Positions 1 to 6,298 of a stretch of DNA of 8,022 bases are shown piece after piece (the first letter of the stretch is position 1; each line of letters begins with the position of its first letter). The DNA is from RUG14223 sp051881075 (lineage in GTDB: Bacteria; Bacillota; Clostridia; Oscillospirales; Acutalibacteraceae): assembly GCA_051881075.1 (NCBI GenBank), contig JBJEPE010000084.1:1-8022 (forward strand), read 5' to 3'. A model generated the notes under the pieces. It made no database searches and was not told where the DNA came from. It saw nothing but the letters and a program-made list of their open reading frames with translations. The position numbers were made by a program, and so were the translations under genes.

Positions 1-223
1 TCACGCCGGCATGATGATGGTTGTATTCACACTTGCTGATATGACATCAGGCTTTGCATACATTGCGATAGTCATATTAGGTAATGCACTTGTAATAGCT
101 CTTGAAGGTTTACTTGTAGGCATACAGGTTTTAAGACTTGAATTTTATGAGATGTTCAGCCGTTTTTACAGTGGACAGGGCCGAGCCTTCTCACCCATTA
201 CAATTAAGAAATCTAAAAAATAA
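1..223 (+). CDS. atpI: V/A-type ATPase subunit I (a-subunit), C-terminal end only
   Basis: This is the last 73 residues of the large membrane stator subunit that forms the ion half-channels against the rotor ring (also called ntpI, the a-subunit). The reading frame enters from outside the window at base 2 and stops at TAA 221-223. The visible part contains two hydrophobic helices, about residues 4-26 and 28-44. It then reads EGLLVGIQVLRLEFYEMFSR and ends with a soluble tail containing YSGQGRAFSP, the characteristic C-terminus of subunit I. The Arg of the LRL motif (visible residue 45) matches by eye the conserved last-helix arginine of a-subunits (R799 of yeast Vph1), which supports proton transfer in that family. 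Most of the protein, including the N-terminal cytoplasmic half, is missing only because the window starts here. Subunit K starts 25 nt downstream. Confidence 0.93.
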   Translation, partial: HAGMMMVVFTLADMTSGFAYIAIVILGNALVIALEGLLVGIQVLRLEFYEMFSRFYSGQGRAFSPITIKKSKK

Positions 224-248
224 AATAAATCTTATGGAGGATTTAACT

Positions 249-677
249 ATGTTGAACTATATATTACTTACAGTACCTGCCGCATTTCTTACGGCGTCAG
301 TAGCATTTGCCGTTAAAGCAGTTTGCAGAGGAACAAAGGCACAAAAGGCTTTTGCAATGCAGTTGTTCTCATTTATATTGGTTAGCGCAGTATGCCTGGG
401 TTCGTCACTCGTGGCTAATGCCGCAGAGGTAACTACAGAAGTAGCCACCGAAACAGCAACAAGTGCTAACGGCTTTGGATTTATCGCAGCTGCGCTTGCT
501 ATAGGCTTATCAAGTATCGGCGGTGGCGTAGCCGTTGCTGCGGCAGCTCCGGCAGCTATCGGCGCTACAAGCGAAGACCCTAAGGCTTTTGGTAAAGCGC
601 TTATCTTCGTTGCACTTGGTGAAGGTATTGCACTTTACGGATTGCTTGTATCTATACTTATACTCAGTAAAATTTGA
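249..677 (+). CDS. atpK: V/A-type ATPase subunit K (rotor ring proteolipid, c-subunit)
   Basis: This 142-residue proteolipid forms the membrane rotor ring that carries ions past subunit I. The start is ATG 249, with GGAGG at 236-240 and an 8-nt gap; in-frame ATGs further upstream overlap subunit I and lack a comparable site. The C-terminal half is a classic hairpin: a Gly/Ala-rich helix (about 76-100, with GGGVAVAAAAP), a polar loop (SEDPKAFGK, 108-116) and a second helix with ion-binding carboxylate E125 in ALGEGIALYG. The N-terminal half has two further hydrophobic stretches (about 4-24 and 37-57) that do not look like a second c-type hairpin and carry no carboxylate. An A-N-A at 56-58 resembles a signal-peptidase site. 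Aligned with the Na+ ring of Ilyobacter, Gln32 falls on V96 and Ser66 on G126, so proton specificity is inferred. Confidence 0.93.
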   Translation: MLNYILLTVPAAFLTASVAFAVKAVCRGTKAQKAFAMQLFSFILVSAVCLGSSLVANAAEVTTEVATETATSANGFGFIAAALAIGLSSIGGGVAVAAAAPAAIGATSEDPKAFGKALIFVALGEGIALYGLLVSILILSKI

Positions 678-689
678 CGGTGAGAAATT

Positions 690-1001
690 ATGCGTTTTTT
701 CTTGATTAGTGATAATGTTGATACATTAGTTGGAATGAGGCTTGCAGGCATTAACGGTATAGTTGTGCATGAAAGCGAAGAAGTAAAAAATGCACTGAAT
801 AATGCGATAGATATTGAAGATATCGCAGTTGTACTTATTACAGAGAAGCTTGTTCGCTTATGCTCGGATATGATCTATGATATCAAGCTAAACAGGCAAC
901 GTCCTCTGATAGTAGAGATACCTGACAGACACGGAAACGGACGTGCTAAGGACTCTATAACACGTTATGTACGTGATGCTATCGGAGTAAAAATTGAGTA
1001 A
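690..1001 (+). CDS. atpF: V/A-type ATPase subunit F (central rotor axle)
   Basis: This 103-residue protein matches subunit F (called NtpG in Enterococcus hirae), the small CheY-like protein that binds subunit D and forms the central axle between the A/B hexamer and the membrane ring. The N-terminus MRFFLISDNVDTLVGMRLAG is a typical first strand and helix. ITEKL at 50-54 and PLIVEIPDRHG at 72-82 are family hallmarks, and the length is normal. The start is ATG 690 with GGTGA upstream, 12 nt after the K stop. Subunit E follows within 14 nt. In many bacterial operons F follows E and C; here it precedes E. Confidence 0.93.
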   Translation: MRFFLISDNVDTLVGMRLAGINGIVVHESEEVKNALNNAIDIEDIAVVLITEKLVRLCSDMIYDIKLNRQRPLIVEIPDRHGNGRAKDSITRYVRDAIGVKIE

Positions 1002-1003
1002 AT

Positions 1004-1010
1004 GGAGTGG
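1004..1010 (+). promoter_or_regulatory. Ribosome binding site that fixes the subunit E start
   Basis: GGAGTGG lies just after the F stop codon, 5 nt before ATG 1016. A GTG at 1007 lies inside this site, so it cannot use it as its own ribosome site. The ATG is therefore preferred as the start of subunit E. Confidence 0.7.
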
Positions 1011-1015
1011 TTTCG

Positions 1016-1612
1016 ATGATAGACGCTAACAGCAGAACAAACACGTTCCTCTCCTCCATTAAAAAGTATGCTTTGGAGCAAAGCAACCAGCTTCACAATG
1101 AAGCAGAGGAATTTAAAGAAAAAGAACTGCAAAGAATTAAAAACAATGCTCTTGAAGAAGCTTCTGCGATGTACGCAAGAGAAACTGTTGCCATACGTGC
1201 CAAAATTGCAAGTGAGATGGCTCATAAGTATGACGAGAGCAAAGTAGCCCTCTTTGAAAAGAGAACGGAACTGACTAACAATGTATATAATGCGGCGGCT
1301 AGCAAGCTAACAGAGTTTTCAAAGTCCGAAAAATATGCGGAATATATGAGGAAATCTGCACAGGAAGTATCATCTGTAGTAAATGCAAATGATGTCATAG
1401 TTTATATAAAGAAAGATGATTCTGAATATTCAGGTATGCTAAATGAGATATTCTCAGGTAAATGCCGCATTGAAGTCGATGATGAAATAAAAATCGGCGG
1501 CATCAAGGTACATTGCCCTGCACTTAAGATAATTGCTGATGAAACACTTGAGGGCAAGCTTATGCAGACAAAGAATTGGTTTATGGAAAATTCCGGTCTT
1601 ACTATATTCTGA
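1016..1612 (+). CDS. atpE: V/A-type ATPase subunit E (peripheral stalk)
   Basis: This 198-residue protein is subunit E, a peripheral stalk subunit that keeps the A/B hexamer from turning with the rotor. Residues of about 8-100 are a long, highly charged helix rich in Glu, Lys and Ala, as expected for the stalk coiled coil. The C-terminal part is the smaller globular head, containing IGGIKVHCP and ADETLEGKL near the end, where the family usually has a GG followed by a beta strand and an ExxL helix. A longer version from GTG 1007 is possible but would start inside the ribosome site. The partner stalk subunit (G/H type) is not visible in the window. Subunit A follows after an unusually long gap of about 70 nt. 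Confidence 0.88.
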   Translation: MIDANSRTNTFLSSIKKYALEQSNQLHNEAEEFKEKELQRIKNNALEEASAMYARETVAIRAKIASEMAHKYDESKVALFEKRTELTNNVYNAAASKLTEFSKSEKYAEYMRKSAQEVSSVVNANDVIVYIKKDDSEYSGMLNEIFSGKCRIEVDDEIKIGGIKVHCPALKIIADETLEGKLMQTKNWFMENSGLTIF

Positions 1613-1632
1613 TTTTTCTATAAATAATTATA

Positions 1633-1661
1633 TTTACACTTTAAAAAACACAATCAATAAT
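1633..1661 (+). promoter_or_regulatory. Possible internal promoter before subunit A
   Basis: TTTACA (1633-1638) and AATAAT (1656-1661) are separated by 17 nt, each with five of six bases matching the sigma-A consensus. The site lies in the only long gap of the operon. Transcription would begin near 1668, inside the GAGGTGA element but upstream of AAGGG. The region is AT-rich, so chance matches are likely and the call is tentative. Confidence 0.25.
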
Positions 1662-1670
1662 GCGAGGTGA

Positions 1671-1685
1671 AAGGGATTTCCCTTG
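1671..1685 (+). promoter_or_regulatory. Small hairpin pairing the ribosome site with the TTG start of subunit A
   Basis: AAGGG (1671-1675) is perfectly complementary to CCCTT (1680-1684), leaving the four-base loop ATTT. The 5' arm is the best-spaced ribosome site for TTG 1683 (7-nt gap, like B and D), and the 3' arm includes the first two bases of that TTG. A second element, GAGGTGA at 1664-1670, sits just upstream. Folding would hide the TTG start and bring GAGGTGA nearer the in-frame ATG at 1689. The pairing is seen directly; any regulatory effect is inference. Confidence 0.4.
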
Positions 1686-3452
1686 ATTATGGAAAATATA
1701 AACGTTATAAGAGGTATTAACGGTCCTGTTATTACCGTTGCCGATACCGATTCATTCTCTATGATGGAGATGGTTTATGTAGGTGACGAAAGACTTGTCG
1801 GTGAGGTTATTTCCATTACAGATAAGGAAACAACCATTCAGGTTTATGAAGAAACAACAGGTCTTAAACCGGGCGATAAAGTCGAAGGTACCGGCGCACC
1901 GATGAATGTTTTACTCGGTCCGGGTATAATAGACAATATTTTTGACGGAATAGAGCGGCCTCTCAAAGCTATTGAAGAGCTATCCGGAGCATTTATATCC
2001 AGAGGAGCCGCTGTATCGGCTCTTGATGAAAATAAGCTTTGGGATGTTAAAGTCACAGTTCATGCCGGTGACAAGTTAAACGGCGGCTCAATCTACGCAA
2101 CTTGCCCTGAAACCGAAATAATAGAACATAGATGTATGGTACCGCCGTATATGAGCGGAACAGTAACATCCGTTAATCCCGACGGTAAGTACAAAATACA
2201 TGATACAATAGTCACACTTAAGGATAGCAATGGAGTATCTCATGATCTTACCCTATGTCAAGTATGGCCGATAAGAACACCACGTCCTATATCTAAAAGA
2301 TTACCTGCCAACATTCCGCTAATAACAGGTCAAAGAGTAATTGATACTCTCTTACCTATTGCTAAGGGCGGTGCGGCGGCAATTCCGGGAGGATTCGGAA
2401 CAGGCAAAACCATGACGCAGCATCAGCTTGCAAAGTGGTGTAACGCAGATATAATAGTATATATAGGATGCGGCGAAAGAGGAAATGAGATGAGCCAGGT
2501 TCTGAGCGAATTTTCAGAGCTTATCGACCCTAAGTCAAACAGACCTATGACAGACAGAACCGTGCTTATCGCCAATACATCAAATATGCCTGTTGCCGCC
2601 AGAGAGGCTTCAATATACACGGGAATAACCCTTGCGGAGTTTTACCGTGATATGGGTTATGATGTAGCCATAATGGCTGACTCGACATCACGTTGGGCCG
2701 AGGCTTTGCGAGAAATCTCCGGCAGACTTGAGGAGATGCCTGCTGAAGAGGGCTTCCCCGCATACTTGCCGTCACGACTTTCTGAATTTTATGAGCGTGC
2801 AGGCAGAGTACAGACATTGTGTGGTAATGACGGCTCAGTAACGATAATCGGCGCTGTTTCTCCTCAAGGTGCAGACTTCTCTGAACCTGTTACACAGAAT
2901 ACAAAAAGGTTTACACGTTGCTTTTGGGCTCTTGATAAATCATTGGCTTATGCAAGACATTATCCCGCTATCAACTGGATGACAAGCTACAGCGAATATT
3001 TCTCTGACCTTGACGACTGGTTTGCGAAAGAATACGGAGAGGAATTTGTAAGGTTAAGACAGACTATAAGCTATATCTTGCATGAAGAGGACAGATTGAT
3101 GGAGATAGTTAAGCTTATCGGCGCTGATGTTCTTCCTGATGAGCAAAAGCTTATAATAGAAACCGCAAGAGTAATAAGAGTAGGTTTTCTACAGCAAAAC
3201 GCTTTCCATCCCGATGATACCTTCGTCCCCCTCAATAAGCAAAAGCTTATGATGAAAACAATAGTACATCTGTACCAGAAGTCAAAAGTCATAATATCGG
3301 CATCTATACCGATATCACGAATACTGGAAACGGGCCTTTTCGATAAGCTTACTAAGATGAAGTATGACATACCGAACAGTAACCTTAAAAAATTTGATGA
3401 TTATATAGAAGAAATTGACTCGGCGTTAAAGTCGATATCTTATGTTAGTTAG
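1683..3452 (+). CDS. atpA: V/A-type ATPase catalytic subunit A
   Basis: This is the catalytic ATP-binding subunit of the A3B3 hexamer. With 589 residues it has the normal length. The N-terminal beta-barrel has INGPVITV near residue 12, followed by the non-homologous insert typical of A subunits. The Walker A loop GGFGTGKT is at 236-243 with K242 and T243. GCGERGNE at 262-269 supplies the catalytic glutamate, E265. The Walker B strand ends at D333 in VAIMADSTSRW, and RLSEFYERAGR (365-375) follows. All active-site residues I can see are intact. The start is uncertain: TTG 1683 has the better-spaced ribosome site (AAGGG, 7-nt gap), while ATG 1689 gives a protein two residues shorter. The gene follows E after the longest gap in the operon and is followed 11 nt later by B. 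Confidence 0.97.
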   Translation: MIMENINVIRGINGPVITVADTDSFSMMEMVYVGDERLVGEVISITDKETTIQVYEETTGLKPGDKVEGTGAPMNVLLGPGIIDNIFDGIERPLKAIEELSGAFISRGAAVSALDENKLWDVKVTVHAGDKLNGGSIYATCPETEIIEHRCMVPPYMSGTVTSVNPDGKYKIHDTIVTLKDSNGVSHDLTLCQVWPIRTPRPISKRLPANIPLITGQRVIDTLLPIAKGGAAAIPGGFGTGKTMTQHQLAKWCNADIIVYIGCGERGNEMSQVLSEFSELIDPKSNRPMTDRTVLIANTSNMPVAAREASIYTGITLAEFYRDMGYDVAIMADSTSRWAEALREISGRLEEMPAEEGFPAYLPSRLSEFYERAGRVQTLCGNDGSVTIIGAVSPQGADFSEPVTQNTKRFTRCFWALDKSLAYARHYPAINWMTSYSEYFSDLDDWFAKEYGEEFVRLRQTISYILHEEDRLMEIVKLIGADVLPDEQKLIIETARVIRVGFLQQNAFHPDDTFVPLNKQKLMMKTIVHLYQKSKVIISASIPISRILETGLFDKLTKMKYDIPNSNLKKFDDYIEEIDSALKSISYVS

Positions 3453-3463
3453 GAAGTGATACT

Positions 3464-4849
3464 TTGATTATAGATTATTTAGGTGTTAAAGAGATAAACG
3501 GATCTCTTATAGTTCTTGACGGCATAAAGAATGCTTCTTATGAAGAAATCGTTGATATCAGACTTGAAAACGGCACTGTAAGAAAAGGCAGAATAGTACA
3601 GATAGACGGTGAAAGAGTTGTAATTGAAGTATTTGAGGGTACCGGCTCAATCTCACTTAACAACACAAAAACTCGATTAACAGGCAAACCTATGGAATTG
3701 CCACTATCCCCTGAAATTTTAGGCCGTGTATTCAGCGGTTCAGGTAAGCCTATTGACGGATTGGGTGATATATTCCCTACTAAACGAATGAATATTAACG
3801 GCACACCGATAAATCCTGTATCAAGAATTTATCCGCATAACTTCATAAACACGGGTATATCCACTATTGATACACTTATCACACTTATAAGAGGTCAAAA
3901 GCTGCCTATCTTCTCCGGCTCAGGTATGCGCCACAATGAGCTTGCCGTACAGATAATCAAGCAAGCAAAGATTTCAGATGATGAACAGCAAAATTTCTGC
4001 GTTGTTTTTGCGGCTATGGGCGTTAAAAATGACGTTGCGGATTACTTTAAAAAAAGCTTTGAGGAATCAGGCGCATTGCAAAAGGTCGTTATGTTCCTTA
4101 ATCTTTCTAACGACCCTATAATAGAAAGAACATTAACCCCCAGATGTGCCTTAACGGCGGCGGAATATCTCGCCTTTGAACTTAATATGCATGTACTTGT
4201 AATTATGACGGATATTACATCCTACGCTGAGGCGGTGCGTGAATTTAGCTCATCTAAAGGAGAAATTCCCAGCAGAAAAGGCTATCCGGGTTATCTTTAC
4301 TCTGACCTTGCCTCCCTTTATGAGCGTGCAGGCATGATAAAAGGCAGCACGGGTTCAGTAACGCAGATACCTATACTAACCATGCCTAACGATGACATTA
4401 CTCACCCTGTGCCTGACCTTACCGGTTACATCACAGAGGGACAGATAGTTCTTGACAGAACACTCGAAAGGCAAGGAATTTATCCTCCTGTGGGCGTTCT
4501 TCCGTCACTTTCACGTTTAATGAAAGACGGCATAGGCGAAGGCTTTACCAGAGAGGATCACTCTGCACTTGCAAATCAATTATTTGCTTCATATGCTAAG
4601 GTAATGGATGCACGTACACTTGCGTCAGTTATTGGCGAAGATGAGCTATCCTCGGTTGATAAAAAATATATACAATTCGGTAAGCTGTTTGAAAGTGAGT
4701 TTGTTAATCAAGGTTTGACGGATAACAGGAGTATAAACGAAAGCTTAAATTTGGGCTGGAGACTGCTGTCTACCCTACCACGCAATGAGCTTGACAGGGT
4801 TGATGACGCCTTACTTGACAAATACTACATTACGTCAGACAATAAGTAA
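3464..4849 (+). CDS. atpB: V/A-type ATPase regulatory subunit B
   Basis: This 461-residue protein is the non-catalytic nucleotide-binding partner of subunit A. It has the expected degenerate P-loop, IFSGSGMRHNELA around 149-161, with no GxxxxGK[ST]. It also has VIMTDITSYAEAVRE (246-260), RKGYPGYLYSDL (271-282) and LPSLSRLMKDGIGEG (346-360). R351 in the last motif is the arginine finger that reaches the A-subunit active site in this family. The start is TTG 3464: AGGAAGTGAT (3451-3460) overlaps the A stop and leaves a 7-nt gap. No ATG offers a better N-terminus, and MIIDYLGVKEINGSLIVL fits the family. It is tightly coupled to A upstream and D downstream (14 nt). Confidence 0.97.
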   Translation: MIIDYLGVKEINGSLIVLDGIKNASYEEIVDIRLENGTVRKGRIVQIDGERVVIEVFEGTGSISLNNTKTRLTGKPMELPLSPEILGRVFSGSGKPIDGLGDIFPTKRMNINGTPINPVSRIYPHNFINTGISTIDTLITLIRGQKLPIFSGSGMRHNELAVQIIKQAKISDDEQQNFCVVFAAMGVKNDVADYFKKSFEESGALQKVVMFLNLSNDPIIERTLTPRCALTAAEYLAFELNMHVLVIMTDITSYAEAVREFSSSKGEIPSRKGYPGYLYSDLASLYERAGMIKGSTGSVTQIPILTMPNDDITHPVPDLTGYITEGQIVLDRTLERQGIYPPVGVLPSLSRLMKDGIGEGFTREDHSALANQLFASYAKVMDARTLASVIGEDELSSVDKKYIQFGKLFESEFVNQGLTDNRSINESLNLGWRLLSTLPRNELDRVDDALLDKYYITSDNK

Positions 4850-4863
4850 CAGAGGGTGATTTT

Positions 4864-5472
4864 TTGGCATTACAAATAGTACCCACCAAGGGTAACCTAA
4901 TAAATACTAAAAAGTCCTTGGCGCTTGCTAGGCTCGGATATGAATTAATGGACCGAAAACGTAACATATTGGTACGTGAAATGGTGACTTTAATAGATCA
5001 TGCCAATAAGATACAGTCAAAGATAGACTCTACCTATCATGATGCCTATGAAGCACTGCAATATGCTAATATAAAGCTTGGATTCTGTAAAGAGATATCT
5101 TATACCGTACCTGAAGAAACAAGTCTTAATCTATCATATAGAAGTGTAATGGGAGTTGAAGTACCTATACTCACCATAGAAGACGAACCGCCAAAGCTTG
5201 TATATGGATTACAGACGAGCAACAGCTTACTTGATGACGCTTATGCTAAGTTTCATGAGGTAAAGCTGCTAACGGCAGAGTTGGCCGAAATTGAAAACAG
5301 CGTCTATCGTCTTGCCAATGCAATAAAAAAAGTGCAGAAACGAGCAAATGCTCTAAACAATATTATGATACCAAAGTTTGAGAAAGCGGTTAAGCTCATT
5401 TCTGACTCACTTGACGAAAAAGAGCGTGAAGAATTTATACGCCTTAAAGTCATAAAACAAAAAAAAATGTAG
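4864..5472 (+). CDS. atpD: V/A-type ATPase subunit D (central rotor axle)
   Basis: This 202-residue protein is subunit D, the long antiparallel helical axle that turns inside the A/B hexamer and carries F. Hallmarks are PTKGNLI (7-13), LGYELMDRKRNILVREM (24-40), RSVMGVEVP (93-101) in the middle and KRANALNNIMIPKFE (159-173) in the C-terminal helix. The basic tail, ending RLKVIKQKKM, is usual. The start is TTG 4864 with AGAGGGTGAT at 4851-4860 and a 7-nt gap; no ATG precedes the conserved N-terminus. It is the last gene of the operon, with the terminator about 90 nt downstream. Confidence 0.96.
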   Translation: MALQIVPTKGNLINTKKSLALARLGYELMDRKRNILVREMVTLIDHANKIQSKIDSTYHDAYEALQYANIKLGFCKEISYTVPEETSLNLSYRSVMGVEVPILTIEDEPPKLVYGLQTSNSLLDDAYAKFHEVKLLTAELAEIENSVYRLANAIKKVQKRANALNNIMIPKFEKAVKLISDSLDEKEREEFIRLKVIKQKKM

Positions 5473-5560
5473 CCTTGTAAAAATTCAAAAGCTTCTATAT
5501 GCAAACGTATATATAATAGGTTTGCTTAATCTGCTTAAACATAATATTGTAAAAGAATAT
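5473..5560. other. Intergenic stretch between subunit D and the terminator
   Basis: No gene is seen on either strand. The stretch holds a weak inverted repeat, GCAAAC (5501-5506) and GTTTGC (5520-5525), with 13 nt between the arms. A TATAAT at 5512-5517 lies inside the loop but has no convincing -35 box. I assign no function. Confidence 0.4.
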
Positions 5561-5610
5561 AACCCACTATGACACTTTCAAAATCGAAAGTGCTGTAGTG
5601 GGTTTTCTCT
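5561..5610 (+). terminator. Bidirectional intrinsic terminator between the ATPase operon and the convergent regulator gene
   Basis: AACCCACTA (5561-5569) pairs perfectly with TAGTGGGTT (5596-5604). An inner stem, CACTTTC (5573-5579) with GAAAGTG (5586-5592), extends the hairpin around a six-base loop. TTTT within GGTTTTCTCT follows on the + strand. On the - strand the hairpin is followed by ATATTCTTTTAC, so it can also end transcription of the regulator whose stop codon is about 30 nt away. Confidence 0.88.
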
Positions 5611-5636
5611 GTAAATAGAAATTTGTATCACTCATA

Positions 5637-6080
5637 TTATTTCCAATGTTTAAGTAATGAAAGATATGAATCAAATTGAGTGCGACGCACATCATCACTC
5701 AAATTGTCAGGATTAGGCATATGACTTACAAGATATTCAATCAGAGTTTCCTTTGATTTATAGGCAAACTCACCGTCTGAATAACACCATTTACAGTAAT
5801 CCTCGTTATAACTACCGTCATGTTCACGGCTAATAAAGCTATCGTCATTTAATGGCATTCCGCAACATTGGCAAATAAGCTGTCTGGGAGAACCAAGAAG
5901 AGTATTAATTGATATATTAAATTCTTTGGACAATATTTTTAATGTATCTGTATTGGGTTGTGTCTCACCGTTTTCCCATCGACTGACAGCTTGCCTGGTG
6001 ACCATTACTCGCTCAGCCATTTGATCCTGGGTAAGATTATTATTTTCACGTAAACTTTTAAGTATTTCTCGTATTTCCAT
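5637..6080 (-). CDS. XRE-family helix-turn-helix regulator with C-terminal zinc ribbon
   Basis: This 147-residue protein is a probable DNA-binding transcription factor. Residues of about 3-62 form an XRE/Cro-type helix-turn-helix, with LTQDQMAERV followed by the recognition helix VTRQAVSRWENGETQPNTDT. Residues of about 67-105 match the putative zinc ribbon family PF12674: CQCCGMPL (70-77) and YCKWCYSDGEF (95-105) give five cysteines (70, 72, 73, 96, 99), enough for one zinc site. The tail is helical and ends LLKHWK. ATG 6080 is preferred because AGGAGGAA (complement of 6087-6094) stands 6-7 nt before it; TTG 6083, one codon upstream, is too close. The gene has its own promoter and converges on the ATPase operon, so I do not infer control of that operon. 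The target and the signal sensed by the zinc site are unknown. Confidence 0.9.
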   Translation of the reverse strand: MEIREILKSLRENNNLTQDQMAERVMVTRQAVSRWENGETQPNTDTLKILSKEFNISINTLLGSPRQLICQCCGMPLNDDSFISREHDGSYNEDYCKWCYSDGEFAYKSKETLIEYLVSHMPNPDNLSDDVRRTQFDSYLSLLKHWK

Positions 6081-6086
6081 CAATGC

Positions 6087-6094
6087 TTCCTCCT
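6087..6094 (-). promoter_or_regulatory. Strong ribosome binding site of the zinc-ribbon regulator
   Basis: On the - strand this reads AGGAGGAA, close to a perfect match to the 16S rRNA tail. Its spacing of 6-7 nt favours ATG 6080 over the adjacent in-frame TTG 6083. Confidence 0.8.
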
Positions 6095-6110
6095 AAATTA
6101 TTATATGTCT

Positions 6111-6139
6111 ATTATAAACCTACGCATTGATTTTAGCAA
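6111..6139 (-). promoter_or_regulatory. Sigma-A-type promoter of the zinc-ribbon regulator
   Basis: On the - strand, TTGCTA (complement of 6134-6139) and a perfect TATAAT (complement of 6111-6116) are separated by exactly 17 nt. Transcription would start near 6104, leaving a leader of about 24 nt that contains the AGGAGG ribosome site. The imperfect palindrome at 6135-6155 overlaps the -35 box. Confidence 0.6.
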
Positions 6140-6155
6140 GCAACTTGTTGTTGCT
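6135..6155. repeat. Imperfect inverted repeat over the -35 region, possible operator
   Basis: AGCAA (6135-6139), one unpaired G, CAAC (6141-6144), TT, GTTG (6147-6150) and TTGCT (6151-6155) form a nine-pair dyad with one bulge. It overlaps the -35 box of the regulator promoter, a common place for autorepression by XRE-type proteins. Operator function is inferred from position only. Confidence 0.4.
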
Positions 6156-6156
6156 A

Positions 6157-6193
6157 TTACTCAAAAAAAGTTTTAGCCTATATTTTTGAGTAA
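6157..6193. repeat. Perfect 11-bp inverted repeat upstream of the regulator promoter
   Basis: TTACTCAAAAA (6157-6167) is repeated in inverted form as TTTTTGAGTAA (6183-6193), with 15 nt between the arms. It lies directly upstream of the -35 region of the regulator gene. No T-run follows on either strand and the stem is AT-rich, so a terminator is unlikely. Paired binding sites for a regulator are one possibility. Confidence 0.6.
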
Positions 6194-6246
6194 GAAAGAA
6201 TAATAGATATATCCGATTTCTTATATACCTATCTTTTTTACGTATA

Positions 6247-6285
6247 GAAAAGGAAAAGGAGTGCAGGTTTTTCAACCTACACTCC
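6247..6285 (-). terminator. Intrinsic terminator after the 37-residue peptide gene
   Basis: On the - strand, GGAGTG (complement of 6280-6285), one mismatch, AGGTT, a GAAA loop, AACCT and CACTCC form an 11-pair stem. TTTTCCTTTTC (complement of 6247-6257) follows directly. It lies 13 nt after the peptide stop codon and should end the surface protein-peptide transcript. Confidence 0.88.
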
Positions 6286-6298
6286 CCGTTAATTGGAA

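Noticed and set aside
138..248. In-frame upstream extension of subunit K from ATG 138
   Set aside because: It overlaps the conserved C-terminus of subunit I, has no suitable ribosome site, and gives a non-family N-terminus; ATG 249 has GGAGG 8 nt upstream.
1007..1015. GTG 1007 as start of subunit E
   Set aside because: It lies inside GGAGTGG, the only ribosome site; ATG 1016 is correctly spaced from it.
2566..2817. Open frame on the - strand inside subunit A
   Set aside because: It is antisense to strongly conserved coding sequence, has no ribosome site, and its translation looks like no protein. The same holds for the other antisense frames within the ATPase genes.
5501..5525. GCAAAC...GTTTGC inverted repeat with a TATAAT in the loop
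   Set aside because: Six pairs with a 13-nt loop and no -35 box; it is too weak to call a terminator or promoter next to the strong hairpin at 5561-5604.
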